DNA from: DATFES01 sp035457725
GTDB taxonomy: Bacteria; Pseudomonadota; Alphaproteobacteria; CACIAM-22H2
DNA: 41,096 bases
Assembly (NCBI GenBank): GCA_035457725.1
Contig: DATIBC010000086.1
Coordinates: 1-41,096, forward strand
Reading direction: 5' to 3'
Position 1 is the first letter of the stretch, and each line of letters begins with the position of its first letter. Below the pieces are notes generated by a model, which searched no databases, was not told where the DNA came from, and worked only from the letters and a program-made list of their open reading frames with translations. Both the position numbers and the translations under genes were made by a program. This document shows, one piece after another, positions 24,394 through 31,569 of this stretch.

Positions 24394-25686
24394 ATGTTCG
24401 CACGATGGAAATCATGGGCGGCAAGCGCCGCGCTCGCCGCCGGGCTGCTGTGGAGCGCCGCGCCCGCCCGCGCGATCGACGTCACGTTCTATTATCCGGT
24501 CGCGGTCGGCGGGCCAATCACCAAGATCATCGACGCGATGGCGGCGGATTTCGAGAAGGAGAATCCCGGCGTCAAGGTCAAGCCGGTCTACACCGGCAGC
24601 TACCAGGACACGATCACCAAGACGGTCACCGCGCTCAAGGGCGGCGAGCCGCCGCATTTCGCGGTGATCCTCGCGGTCGACATGTACACGCTCATCGACG
24701 AGGATGCGATTGTTCCGTTCGACGAACTGGCGAGCTCGCCCGAGGATAAGGCGTGGCTCGACAGCTTCTTTCCCGGCTTCATGGAGAACAGTCGCACCGA
24801 GGGCAAGACGTGGGGAGTTCCCTTCCAGCGTTCGACCGTCGTCCTTTACTGGAACAAGGAAGCGTTCAAGGAAGTCGGCCTCGATCCCGAGCGGCCGCCG
24901 GCGACATGGGCCGAGATGGTCGACTATGCGCGCAAACTCACCAAGCGCGACAGCTCGGGCAAGGTCACTCAGTGGGGCATCCAGGTTCCGTCGTCCGGCT
25001 TTCCGTATTGGTTGTTCCAGGGTTTCTCGACGCAGAACGACGTGCGCCTGATGAACCCGGCCGGCAATCAGACCTATTTCGACAGTCCGGCGGTGATCGA
25101 GGCGTTGCAGTTCTGGGTCGACCTCTCGAAGAGCCACAAGGTGATGCCCGAAGGCATCATCGAATGGGGCACGACGCCGAAGGATTTCTTCGAGCGCAAG
25201 ATCGCCATGATGTGGACGACGACCGGCAATCTGACCAACGTCAAGGCCAACGCGCCCTTCCCCTTCGGCGTCGCCATGCTGCCGGCGAACAAGCGGCGCG
25301 GCACGCCGACCGGCGGCGGCAATTTCTACATTTTCAAGAAGGCCAGCGCCGAGGAGCGCGCCGCGGCGTACAAGTTCGTCAAATGGGCGACGACGCCCGA
25401 GCGCGCGGCGCAATGGGGCATCGCCACGGGTTACGTCGCCGTGCGGCCCGACTCCTGGGACACACCGACGATGAAGAAATATGTCGAAGGTTTCCCGGCC
25501 GCGGCCGTGGCGCGCGATCAGCTTCAATACGCGGTGGCCGAGCTATCGACGCACGAGAACCAACGCGTCACCAAAGCGCTCAATGACGGCCTGCAAGCGG
25601 CGCTCACCGGGCTCAAGACGCCTGAGAATGCGATGAAGGACGCACAGCGCGAGGCCGAACGGATCTTGCGGCCGTATCGGCGATAG
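24394..25686 (+). CDS. ABC importer substrate-binding protein, UgpB-like
   Basis: A 430-residue periplasmic binding protein of the CUT1 type. The signal peptide is MFARWKSWAASAALAAGLLW..ARA with cleavage before IDVTFYYP. The mature part shows YTGSYQDTITKTVTALKGGEPPHFA, GKTWGVPFQRSTVVLYWNKEAFKEVGLDP, TGGGNFYIFKKASAEER and ATGYVAVR. These resemble UgpB-like glycerol-3-phosphate or oligosaccharide binders, but the ligand cannot be read from sequence. ATG at 24394 is chosen since GGGGAG ends 9 nt before it; the ATG at 24385 directly abuts that ribosome site. A strong hairpin follows the stop codon, before the permease genes. Confidence 0.9.
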   Translation: MFARWKSWAASAALAAGLLWSAAPARAIDVTFYYPVAVGGPITKIIDAMAADFEKENPGVKVKPVYTGSYQDTITKTVTALKGGEPPHFAVILAVDMYTLIDEDAIVPFDELASSPEDKAWLDSFFPGFMENSRTEGKTWGVPFQRSTVVLYWNKEAFKEVGLDPERPPATWAEMVDYARKLTKRDSSGKVTQWGIQVPSSGFPYWLFQGFSTQNDVRLMNPAGNQTYFDSPAVIEALQFWVDLSKSHKVMPEGIIEWGTTPKDFFERKIAMMWTTTGNLTNVKANAPFPFGVAMLPANKRRGTPTGGGNFYIFKKASAEERAAAYKFVKWATTPERAAQWGIATGYVAVRPDSWDTPTMKKYVEGFPAAAVARDQLQYAVAELSTHENQRVTKALNDGLQAALTGLKTPENAMKDAQREAERILRPYRR

Positions 25687-25694
25687 GACTCCGT

Positions 25695-25734
25695 GTCCCG
25701 CATCCCCTCGGTCGCCGCCTTGGGGGTGCGGGAC
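25695..25734 (+). promoter_or_regulatory. Intercistronic hairpin between binding-protein and permease genes
   Basis: GTCCCGCATCCCC (25695-25707) pairs with GGGGGTGCGGGAC (25722-25734): 13 bp with a single G-U pair and a 14-nt loop. It starts 9 nt after the binding-protein stop codon and ends 13 nt before the first permease start. There is no T-run. In E. coli malE-malF and similar operons, such stems stabilise the upstream message so the binding protein outnumbers the permeases; that role is inferred here. Confidence 0.75.
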
Positions 25735-25747
25735 GGACTTTCGAGCC

Positions 25748-26623
25748 ATGTCCCGCGCGCAAGCCAATCTTTACGCCTGGATGCTGCTGTTGCCGGCGGC
25801 CGTGCTGCTGGCGCTGTTCACCCATTATCCGACGCTCGCCACGATCCACAGCAGCTTTTATTCGACCGCGCGCGGCAGCCGGAAGGCTGCCTTCATCGGC
25901 CTCGATCAGTACGCGACGCTGCTGGACGATCCGGTGTTTTGGCAGGTGATGTGGAACAATCTGATTTACGCGCTCGGCACGATTCCGGCGTCCATCGCGC
26001 TTGCCCTGCTGATGGCCTGGTTCGTCAACGAAAAGCTCGCCGGACGCAGCCTCCTGCGCATGGCGTACTTCACGCCGACCGTGCTGCCGATGATCGCGGT
26101 CGCCAATATCTGGCTGTTTTTCTACACCCCGGACTACGGCCTGATCGACCAAGTCGGCCGCTTGTTCGGGTTCCATGGCCATAACTGGCTCGGCGATCGC
26201 GATACGGTACTCGGCTGCCTGATGGTGATGACCATCTGGAAGGAAGCCGGGTTCTTCATGATTTTCTACCTCGCGGCGATGCAGCAGATGCCGCCGGCGT
26301 TGGCCGAGGCGGCAGCACTCGAGGGCGCCGGCCGCTGGTACTACTTTCGCCGCGTCGTCTTTCCTCTGCTCATGCCGACGACGCTGTTCGTGCTGATCAA
26401 CGCCGTAATCAATGCGTTTCGCCTGGTCGACCACATCGTGGCGATAACCCGCGGCGGCCCCGACAACGCCAGCTCGCTGCTGCTGTTCTACATCTACGAA
26501 GTCGCGTTCAAATTCTGGGACACTGGCTACGGCGCCGCGCTGACGGTCGTGCTGCTCGCCATCCTCGCCACGGTCGCGATCGGCCAGTTCGTCTACCTCG
26601 ATCGGCGGGTGCATTACCGATGA
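25748..26623 (+). CDS. ABC importer permease, UgpA/MalF type
   Basis: A 291-residue inner-membrane permease with six predicted helices, starting with YAWMLLLPAAVLLALFTHY. The cytoplasmic EAA loop that docks on the ATPase is EAAALEGAGRWYYFRRVVFPLL (about residues 184-205). The PTVLPMIAVANIWLFFY and YGAALTVVLLAILATVAIG segments match the UgpA/MalF group. It forms a heterodimer with the next gene product. The last 4 nt (ATGA) overlap the start of the second permease. The start lies just after a strong hairpin that may limit its translation. Confidence 0.93.
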   Translation: MSRAQANLYAWMLLLPAAVLLALFTHYPTLATIHSSFYSTARGSRKAAFIGLDQYATLLDDPVFWQVMWNNLIYALGTIPASIALALLMAWFVNEKLAGRSLLRMAYFTPTVLPMIAVANIWLFFYTPDYGLIDQVGRLFGFHGHNWLGDRDTVLGCLMVMTIWKEAGFFMIFYLAAMQQMPPALAEAAALEGAGRWYYFRRVVFPLLMPTTLFVLINAVINAFRLVDHIVAITRGGPDNASSLLLFYIYEVAFKFWDTGYGAALTVVLLAILATVAIGQFVYLDRRVHYR

Positions 26624-27447
26624 GCCAGGTCATGCAGCCGCACGGCGCGTGGCGCGCGCTCGAGACCGCGGGCGCGTGGCTCCTCGGCCTGCTGTGGGTG
26701 CTGCCGCTCATCTACGCGTTTTGGACCGCCTTTCATCCGCCGGAATACTCGGCCCGCTTCGACCTGCTGGCGCCGCTCACGTTGCAGAACTTCTTCAACG
26801 CCTGGGCGGCCGCGCCCTTCGCGCGATATTTCGTCAACACGGTGATTCTCGTCACCATGATCCTCGCCGCGCAACTGGTGCTTTGCACGCTCGCGGCCTA
26901 TGCCTTCGCGCGCTTCGAATTCTTTGGTCGCGAGGTGATGTTCGCGCTGGTGCTGGTGCAGTTGATGATCATGCCCGACGTCCTGATCGTCGAGAACTAC
27001 CGTACCATGAGCAACCTTGGCGTGCTCGATTCGATCCTCGCCATTGGGCTCCCATATATGGCCTCGGCTTTCGGCATCTTCCTGATGCGCCAGACCTTCA
27101 AGACCGTGCCGCGCGAACTCGACGAAGCGGCGCGCATCGAGGGCGCTGGGTTCTTGCAGCTCCTGTGGAAAGTCTACGTGCCGTTGGCGAAGCCCGTGTA
27201 CATCGCCTACGGCCTGGTTTCGGTCAGCTATCACTGGAACAACTTCCTGTGGCCGCTGATCGTCACCAATTCGGTGTCGACCCGACCGGTGACCGTGGGG
27301 CTGAGCGTCTTCGCTTCGACCGACCAGGGGATCGATTGGTCGATCATCACCGCCGCGACGTTACTCACCACCGGCCCGCTGCTGATCGCTTTCCTGCTTT
27401 TCCAGCGCCAGTTCGTGCAAAGCTTCATGCGCGCCGGCATCAAATAG
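26620..27447 (+). CDS. ABC importer permease, UgpE/MalG type
   Basis: A 275-residue inner-membrane permease with six predicted helices. Landmarks are the N-terminal helix AWLLGLLWVLPLIYAFWTAF followed by HPPEYSARFD, FVNTVILVTMILAAQLVLCTLAAYAFARF, the EAA loop DEAARIEGAGFLQLLWKVYVPLAKP, and YHWNNFLWPLIV, all typical of the second CUT1 permease. The 4-nt ATGA overlap with the first permease indicates coupled translation. It is the last gene of the importer operon; rnhB follows after 31 nt on the same strand but appears to have its own -10 element. Confidence 0.93.
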   Translation: MSQVMQPHGAWRALETAGAWLLGLLWVLPLIYAFWTAFHPPEYSARFDLLAPLTLQNFFNAWAAAPFARYFVNTVILVTMILAAQLVLCTLAAYAFARFEFFGREVMFALVLVQLMIMPDVLIVENYRTMSNLGVLDSILAIGLPYMASAFGIFLMRQTFKTVPRELDEAARIEGAGFLQLLWKVYVPLAKPVYIAYGLVSVSYHWNNFLWPLIVTNSVSTRPVTVGLSVFASTDQGIDWSIITAATLLTTGPLLIAFLLFQRQFVQSFMRAGIK

Positions 27448-27461
27448 CGGCGAAGCGCTGG

Positions 27462-27467
27462 TATAAT
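27462..27467 (+). promoter_or_regulatory. TATAAT close to the rnhB start
   Basis: A perfect TATAAT lies 11 nt before the rnhB ATG, with no good -35 at 17 nt upstream (ATCAAA). If used, transcription would begin about 5 nt before the ATG, giving a nearly leaderless message. This agrees with the lack of a ribosome-binding site before rnhB. Confidence 0.4.
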
Positions 27468-27478
27468 CGCGAGTCGCG

Positions 27479-28108
27479 ATGCCCGATTTCACCCACGAAC
27501 GGCGCCACGCGGGGATCGTCGCCGGAATCGACGAGGCCGGCCGCGGGCCGCTCGCCGGGCCGGTGGTCGCCGCCGCGGTGGTCCTCGACCGCCGACGCAC
27601 GCCGCAAAGGCTCCGCGATCTGCTCGACGATTCGAAGCAGCTCAGCCGGAGCGCGCGCGAGTCGGCGTTTGCCGCATTGCTGCTGGCTGCGGACGAAGGT
27701 TCGGCGCGATTTGCGATCGGCGCCGCCAGCGTCGGCGAAATCGATCGCATCAATATCCTGCAGGCGACCTATCTCGCCATGCGCCGCGCCGTCCGACGGC
27801 TGGCGATCCTTCCCGACTGCGCATTGGTCGACGGCAACCGCGCGCCGCCCGAACTCGGCTGCCCGGTCGTGCCGCTCGTTGGCGGCGATGGCATCTCGCT
27901 GTCGATCGCCGCCGCCTCAATCATCGCCAAGGTCACTCGCGATCGCATCATGGCCCGTCTCGACCGCCGCCACGCCGGCTTCGGATGGGATCACAATGCC
28001 GGCTACGGCTCGCCCGAACACCTCGCAGCCATTGTGCGTCTCGGGCCGACAAGACACCACCGGTTGAGCTTCTCGCCGTTGCGGCAGGGCGTTCTGCCGC
28101 TTTCTTAA
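27479..28108 (+). CDS. rnhB: Ribonuclease HII
   Basis: A 209-residue cytosolic nuclease that cuts the RNA strand of RNA-DNA hybrids and removes misincorporated ribonucleotides. The acidic active site is visible: Asp18-Glu19 in GIDEAGRGPLAGPVVAAAV, Asp118 in ALVDGN, and Asp155 in ASIIAKVTRDR. The C-terminal GYGSPEHLAAI and RHHRLSF motifs are also present. Length is normal for the family. It lies between the ABC importer and ccrM; the rnhB-ccrM neighbourhood is seen in other alphaproteobacteria. A terminator hairpin is embedded in the last codons. Confidence 0.97.
   Translation: MPDFTHERRHAGIVAGIDEAGRGPLAGPVVAAAVVLDRRRTPQRLRDLLDDSKQLSRSARESAFAALLLAADEGSARFAIGAASVGEIDRINILQATYLAMRRAVRRLAILPDCALVDGNRAPPELGCPVVPLVGGDGISLSIAAASIIAKVTRDRIMARLDRRHAGFGWDHNAGYGSPEHLAAIVRLGPTRHHRLSFSPLRQGVLPLS
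28081..28106 (+). terminator. Terminator inside the rnhB 3' end
   Basis: GCGGCAG (28081-28087) pairs with CTGCCGC (28094-28100) around GGCGTT, followed by TTTCTTAATTCTT. The stem encodes the last residues of RNase HII and the T-rich tail includes its stop codon. This separates rnhB transcription from ccrM, which has its own control region. Confidence 0.7.
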
Positions 28109-28163
28109 TTCTTGCTAACCATTTGACTCAACAAAGATATTGACGACGACTCGGGGCTGACTC
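28105..28163 (+). promoter_or_regulatory. ccrM control region: CtrA-like half-site and three GACTC sites
   Basis: TTAA (28105-28108) and CTAACCAT (28115-28122, one base from the CtrA half-site TTAACCAT) directly abut a -35-like TTGACT (28123-28128). GACTC, a GANTC methylation site, occurs at 28125-28129, 28148-28152 and 28159-28163, starts 23 and 11 bp apart, thus on roughly the same helical face. A second -35-like TTGACG is at 28140-28145. In Caulobacter, ccrM is activated by CtrA and has GANTC sites in its promoter/leader; here the same logic is inferred. Confidence 0.6.
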
Positions 28164-28195
28164 AGGATCAGCGCTCGTGCTTCCGGGGGGATGGC

Positions 28196-29260
28196 ATGGC
28201 GCTCGAGACGATCATCATCGGCGACTGCATCGAGGAGATGGCGCGGCTGACTCCCGGCTGCGTCGACATGGTTTTCGCCGATCCGCCGTACAACCTTCAG
28301 CTCAGGGGCGAATTGCACCGGCCGAACAACACGCGTGTCGACGGCGTGGCCGAGGATTGGGACCGCATCGGCGACTTTGCCGCTTATGACGCCTTCTGCC
28401 GCGAATGGCTGGGTGCGGCGCGGCGCTTGCTCAAGCGCGACGGCACGATCTGGGTGATCGGCACTTACCACAACATCTTTCGTCTCGGCGCGATATTGCA
28501 GGACATCGGCTTCTGGGTGCTGAACGACGTGGTGTGGCGAAAGACCAACCCGATGCCGAATTTCCGCGGCCGGCGTTTCACCAACGCGCACGAAACGCTG
28601 ATCTGGGCCGCCCGAGGCGTCGACAGTCGCTATACCTTCAATTACGGCGCGATGAAATCGCTCAATGACGATTTGCAGATGCGCAGCGATTGGCTGATGC
28701 CGATTTGCGCCGGCCCGGAGCGCCTGAAGCGCGACGGAAAGAAGGCGCACCCGACGCAAAAACCGGAGGCGTTGCTCCATCGCGCCATTCTCGCCGCGAC
28801 CAAACCCGGCGATATCGTGCTCGACCCATTTCTTGGCTCGGGCACGACCGCGGCGGTGGCGAAAAAACTTGGCCGCGGCTTCATCGGCATCGAGCGCGAT
28901 TTCGATTACGCCGAACTCGCCCGCGCGCGCGTCGCCAAAATGCCCGCGCCGGCGAGCGAGGATGTCATCGCCACGCCCGGCAAACGCGAAGAGCCGCGCA
29001 TTCCTTTCGGTTGGCTCGTCGAGCGCGGAATGTTGCAACCGGGCGAAGTCCTGACCGATCCCAGCGGCCGCTGGACGGCCCGCGTGCGCGCCGACGGAAC
29101 GCTGATCTCGGCCGCCCACCGTGGCTCGATCCATCAGGTCGGCGCCGCGGTACAGGGAGCTCCGGCGTGCAATGGCTGGACCTTCTGGTGCCTCAGCCTA
29201 GAAGGCAAACGCGTGCCGATCGACGTGCTGCGGCAAAAGCTCAAGGCCGAATTGACTTGA
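28196..29260 (+). CDS. ccrM: CcrM-type DNA adenine methyltransferase (GANTC)
   Basis: A 354-residue beta-class N6-adenine methyltransferase. The catalytic motif DPPYNLQL (residues 29-36) comes first and the SAM-binding FLGSGTT (212-218) later, with the HPTQKPEALL motif between. The C-terminal 85 residues form the RAMA-like domain found in alphaproteobacterial cell-cycle methylases. Sequences such as RKTNPMPNFRGRRFTNAHETLIWA are characteristic of CcrM, which methylates GANTC late in the cell cycle and is usually essential. There is no companion restriction gene. The ATG at 28196 has GGGGGG (28185-28190) 5 nt upstream; the ATG at 28191 is out of frame. Upstream sites suggest CtrA and methylation-state control. 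Confidence 0.95.
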   Translation: MALETIIIGDCIEEMARLTPGCVDMVFADPPYNLQLRGELHRPNNTRVDGVAEDWDRIGDFAAYDAFCREWLGAARRLLKRDGTIWVIGTYHNIFRLGAILQDIGFWVLNDVVWRKTNPMPNFRGRRFTNAHETLIWAARGVDSRYTFNYGAMKSLNDDLQMRSDWLMPICAGPERLKRDGKKAHPTQKPEALLHRAILAATKPGDIVLDPFLGSGTTAAVAKKLGRGFIGIERDFDYAELARARVAKMPAPASEDVIATPGKREEPRIPFGWLVERGMLQPGEVLTDPSGRWTARVRADGTLISAAHRGSIHQVGAAVQGAPACNGWTFWCLSLEGKRVPIDVLRQKLKAELT

Positions 29261-29664
29261 CGCGCCGTTCTCGATGACGGCGCCGGCGCTCATGCCGCGC
29301 GTCGTTGATCAAGATAGAAGCAGGAAGTGATCTGCCATATCGGCGCGGCGCACTTGTCGAGCCAGGAATCAATCTGGCATCGGGCGCGATGCGAAATCGC
29401 CGATCCGCTTCGTCGTCGCAGGATCGTTTTCGTGCGCCTCGTCGTTAACCTTAATCGACGGTAAACGCGCGCCGTGCATCGAAGCGCCTAAAACTGCGGC
29501 TCGGCTTGGTAAATCGGCTGCCGATCCACTGATTTAACCATGCCTTTACCACCATGCTGCTAAGTTTTTAGCGAATTCTCATCTCGATAAGACGGCGGAC
29601 TGATGCGGCGAACACGTAATTCACGAGATCGGAATATCACCACACGGACAGCGGACGAGTTGCG
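29261..29664 (+). promoter_or_regulatory. 404-nt gap with CtrA-like half-sites before the PAS_5 gene
   Basis: No ORF is convincing here. The gap becomes AT-richer toward the downstream gene. TTAACCAT at 29534-29541 is a perfect CtrA 8-mer half-site; TTAACCTT at 29445-29452 differs by one base and lies in CGTCG-TTAACCTTAAT-CGACG (29440-29460), an inverted repeat. GCTAA-GTTT-TTAGC (29559-29572) is a small hairpin. One GANTC site (GAATC) is at 29366-29370. The segments TCTGCCATATCGGCGCG (29331-29347) and TCTGGCATCGGGCGCG (29373-29388) look like an imperfect direct repeat. Confidence 0.5.
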
Positions 29665-30192
29665 ATGAGCGCAGTGCCCGTATTGCCCGACCTTGCCGAG
29701 GCGCCGGACATCGTCAAGCGTCGCGCGGTTCCGATCAAGGATATCGCGAACGAAGACGAAAAGCTTCTCCATGTCTATCGCTATTGGGACGCCAAGCGCA
29801 AAGACGGCCTGCTGCCGGCGCGACGCGACATCGACATCGTCGAGCTGCGCCCGGTCGTCGGTACGACGCATATCATCGACGTGGCGAGCAAGGATCCGGG
29901 AAAATACAAGTTCCGACTCTACGGAACCGGCGTGCGGCAGGTCGAACAGAAACTGCCGTCGCAATTTCTTCTCGAGACGCTCAAGTCGCGCGCATATCGC
30001 GACGCCCTCAAGGAGGATTATTCGGCGGTGGTGTTCTCCGGCTCGCCGGCCTACCACCAGGTAGTCGCGATGCTCGATTATGTGACCTACAGCTACAGCC
30101 GGCTGATCTTGCCGCTCGCCGACGACGGCCGCCAGGTCAACATGCTGATGGTCTGCATCAACGCGCGCAAATTCACCGATTTCAAGCTATAG
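29665..30192 (+). CDS. PAS_5-like (PAS fold) protein of unknown role
   Basis: A 175-residue protein resembling the PAS_5 family. The signature stretch LLHVYRYWDAKRKDGLLPARRDID (about residues 34-57) is followed by KYKFRLYGTGV and a C-terminal YSRLILPLADDGRQVNMLMVCI, matching the beta strands of a PAS sensor. No output domain, signal peptide or membrane segment is seen. These single-domain proteins are abundant in Rhodospirillales and their ligands and partners are not established. The ribosome site is weak (GGACGAG, 5 nt before the ATG). A perfect CtrA-type half-site lies 124 nt upstream, which suggests cell-cycle-linked expression. It converges with the acyltransferase-like gene. Confidence 0.78.
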   Translation: MSAVPVLPDLAEAPDIVKRRAVPIKDIANEDEKLLHVYRYWDAKRKDGLLPARRDIDIVELRPVVGTTHIIDVASKDPGKYKFRLYGTGVRQVEQKLPSQFLLETLKSRAYRDALKEDYSAVVFSGSPAYHQVVAMLDYVTYSYSRLILPLADDGRQVNMLMVCINARKFTDFKL

Positions 30193-30194
30193 AC

Positions 30195-30225
30195 CCGCGG
30201 CGCTGGCAAGCGGGCGCGCGGTTTT
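30195..30225 (+). terminator. Weak candidate terminator after the PAS_5 gene
   Basis: CCGCG (30195-30199) can pair with CGCGG (30217-30221), followed by TTTT; an alternative pairing CCCGC/GCGGG (30194-30198, 30210-30214) competes. It lies between two convergent genes. The stem is short, so termination is uncertain. Confidence 0.35.
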
Positions 30226-30245
30226 CCATCTCGATTGTCCGCCGG

Positions 30246-30986
30246 TCAGGCGGTGCGCAAGATCGCGATCTGCGGCGGTTCGGCCGGTTGCGTCAACAAC
30301 GGGCTCGTCGACAGCGCGCGGAACTGCTCGACGGTCTCCTCGCGCGTCAGGTAACAGATGTGCACCGCTTGTTCGTTGTGCCCCGAGATCGGCAGAAATC
30401 CGTCGATCATCGGATGGATGTGACGATAGCCGTATGACTGCGAAGGTATCGGCGTCTCCGCGAGCTGGCGCAACGTCAAGCACGTGAAGAAATCGATGTC
30501 GTAGTTGCGGAATGCCAGGCCGCGACTGAGATACGGCAAATAGACGGCGAGCCCACGCTTGCGATAGGCGGGATCGACGAACAGGCAACCCGCGTAGGCA
30601 ACGGTGCCAGCGATGAAATGCGGCGGACGGGTGATCCGCCAGGGTTCCTGTCCGGGAGCCAGTTGGTAGCGACCGTCGGGATACCAGATGCGTCCGGACT
30701 CGAAGAGACCGATGAAGTCGTCGCTATGGAACAGGCGCTGCGCGTGGCTGCCGACCGTGCGCCCGTCCTCGTCGAAAATGCGGATCCAGAACGCATCGCT
30801 CGAAAGGTCGGAGCGTTCGGGATCGAACGTTGGATTGATCAGATAGGCCTTGTTCGCCTTGAGGTATGCGACGAGCGGGCGAAAATCGGTCTCGACGGCG
30901 TATGAGAGATGCAGTTCGGCGATCCGCTCGAGGATCACATCGACGGTTCGTTGCAGCAGGCCAAAATCCTGGTCGCTGAGCGCCAT
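30246..30986 (-). CDS. GNAT-fold acyltransferase-like protein
   Basis: A 246-residue cytosolic protein I cannot assign to a characterised family. The central region AGCLFVDPAYRKRGLAVYLPYLSRGLA (about residues 131-157) looks like the acetyl-CoA-binding strand and helix of a GNAT enzyme (V-x-P-x-Y-R-x-x-G-L/x). It is flanked by FWIRIFDEDGRTVGSHAQRLF (beta strands) and a C-terminal part rich in aromatic residues. The N-terminal helix RTVDVILERIAELHLSYAVE is unusual for a simple acetyltransferase. AGGGGAG lies 9 nt before the ATG. Its upstream region holds the densest CtrA-type TTAA array in the window, so cell-cycle control is likely. Acceptor unknown; the assignment of fold is moderately sure. 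Confidence 0.65.
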   Translation of the reverse strand: MALSDQDFGLLQRTVDVILERIAELHLSYAVETDFRPLVAYLKANKAYLINPTFDPERSDLSSDAFWIRIFDEDGRTVGSHAQRLFHSDDFIGLFESGRIWYPDGRYQLAPGQEPWRITRPPHFIAGTVAYAGCLFVDPAYRKRGLAVYLPYLSRGLAFRNYDIDFFTCLTLRQLAETPIPSQSYGYRHIHPMIDGFLPISGHNEQAVHICYLTREETVEQFRALSTSPLLTQPAEPPQIAILRTA

Positions 30987-31013
30987 GATGCGGGGTCTCC
31001 CCTGTAGAACCCG

Positions 31014-31088
31014 TTAACTAATTAATAGCAAAATCCAAACAATTTTCAGCAAATTTTTCTTAATTTAACTAGTTAACAACTAGTTAAC
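31014..31088. promoter_or_regulatory. AT-rich CtrA-type operator array (TTAA-N7-TTAAC)
   Basis: Six TTAA tetramers in 75 bp, at 31014, 31022, 31060, 31065, 31073 and 31084. TTAA-CAACTAG-TTAAC (31073-31088) is an exact CtrA consensus (TTAA-N7-TTAA). It is created by two tandem copies of AACTAGTTAAC (31067-31077, 31078-31088). TTAACTAGTTAA (31065-31076) is a perfect palindrome. On the minus strand TATTAA (31022-31027) could be a -10 for the acyltransferase-like gene, 36 nt before its ATG. No DnaA box was seen, so an origin is not favoured. Confidence 0.6.
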
Positions 31089-31569
31089 AACAAGTCTTCA
31101 TTGAAATTGTCAGCGATTAGAGGACATTAGTTGACCCGACTATACTTTCGTCTATGCAACGCTACCCCGCAGGTCGCCGATGACGCACGCCGCTCGAGTC
31201 CTAAGGCGCGGACTTCTTGGCGCGCCACCCGCGGACAAAGCGGTTGTAACCAGTCGTCCGACGACCATTGATGTTCGGCAGATCGCGCCGAGGCGCGCCC
31301 GCCGCAAGATTCAGGATATGCGATGGAAGGCCCGCCGGTCGTTCACGCGGGGTATGGCGCGTGGTTTGTTCGCAAGCAGCGGCTGCATGACGCTTCATTC
31401 GCCGTCGCGGAGTCCAAAGCGAATAATTTGCGGCTCCGGTTTAGGTGCTCCGATCAATTGCAGGCTGGCACATCAAATCGTCTTTTGATCTGCGCTTCAG
31501 AGGACATTCGTGACGGAGTTGTATGGTCGGAAGTATTGTCGCACGGCGAGTCACCGAAGGGGGAGTCAG
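31089..31569. other. Gene-poor gap, more AT-rich than its surroundings
   Basis: No convincing gene. Open frames at 31180-31488 (plus), 31323-31586 (plus) and 31201-31398 (minus) have no ribosome site, no family motif and Arg-rich shadow-like composition. TATACT at 31141-31146 is a good -10 hexamer but lacks a -35 at the right distance. The stretch may hold decayed coding sequence or an unseen small RNA. Confidence 0.5.

Noticed and set aside
28196..29260. Restriction-modification system
   Set aside because: The methyltransferase has the CcrM layout and C-terminal domain, and no endonuclease gene is adjacent.
31014..31088. Replication origin in the TTAA-rich stretch
   Set aside because: CtrA boxes and AT-richness recall the Caulobacter origin, but no DnaA box and none of the usual origin-flanking genes were seen, so a promoter is the simpler reading.
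31180..31488. Plus-strand 102-codon frame upstream of the SnoaL-like gene
   Set aside because: No ribosome site, Arg-rich with no recognisable fold; overlapping frames on both strands are equally plausible.
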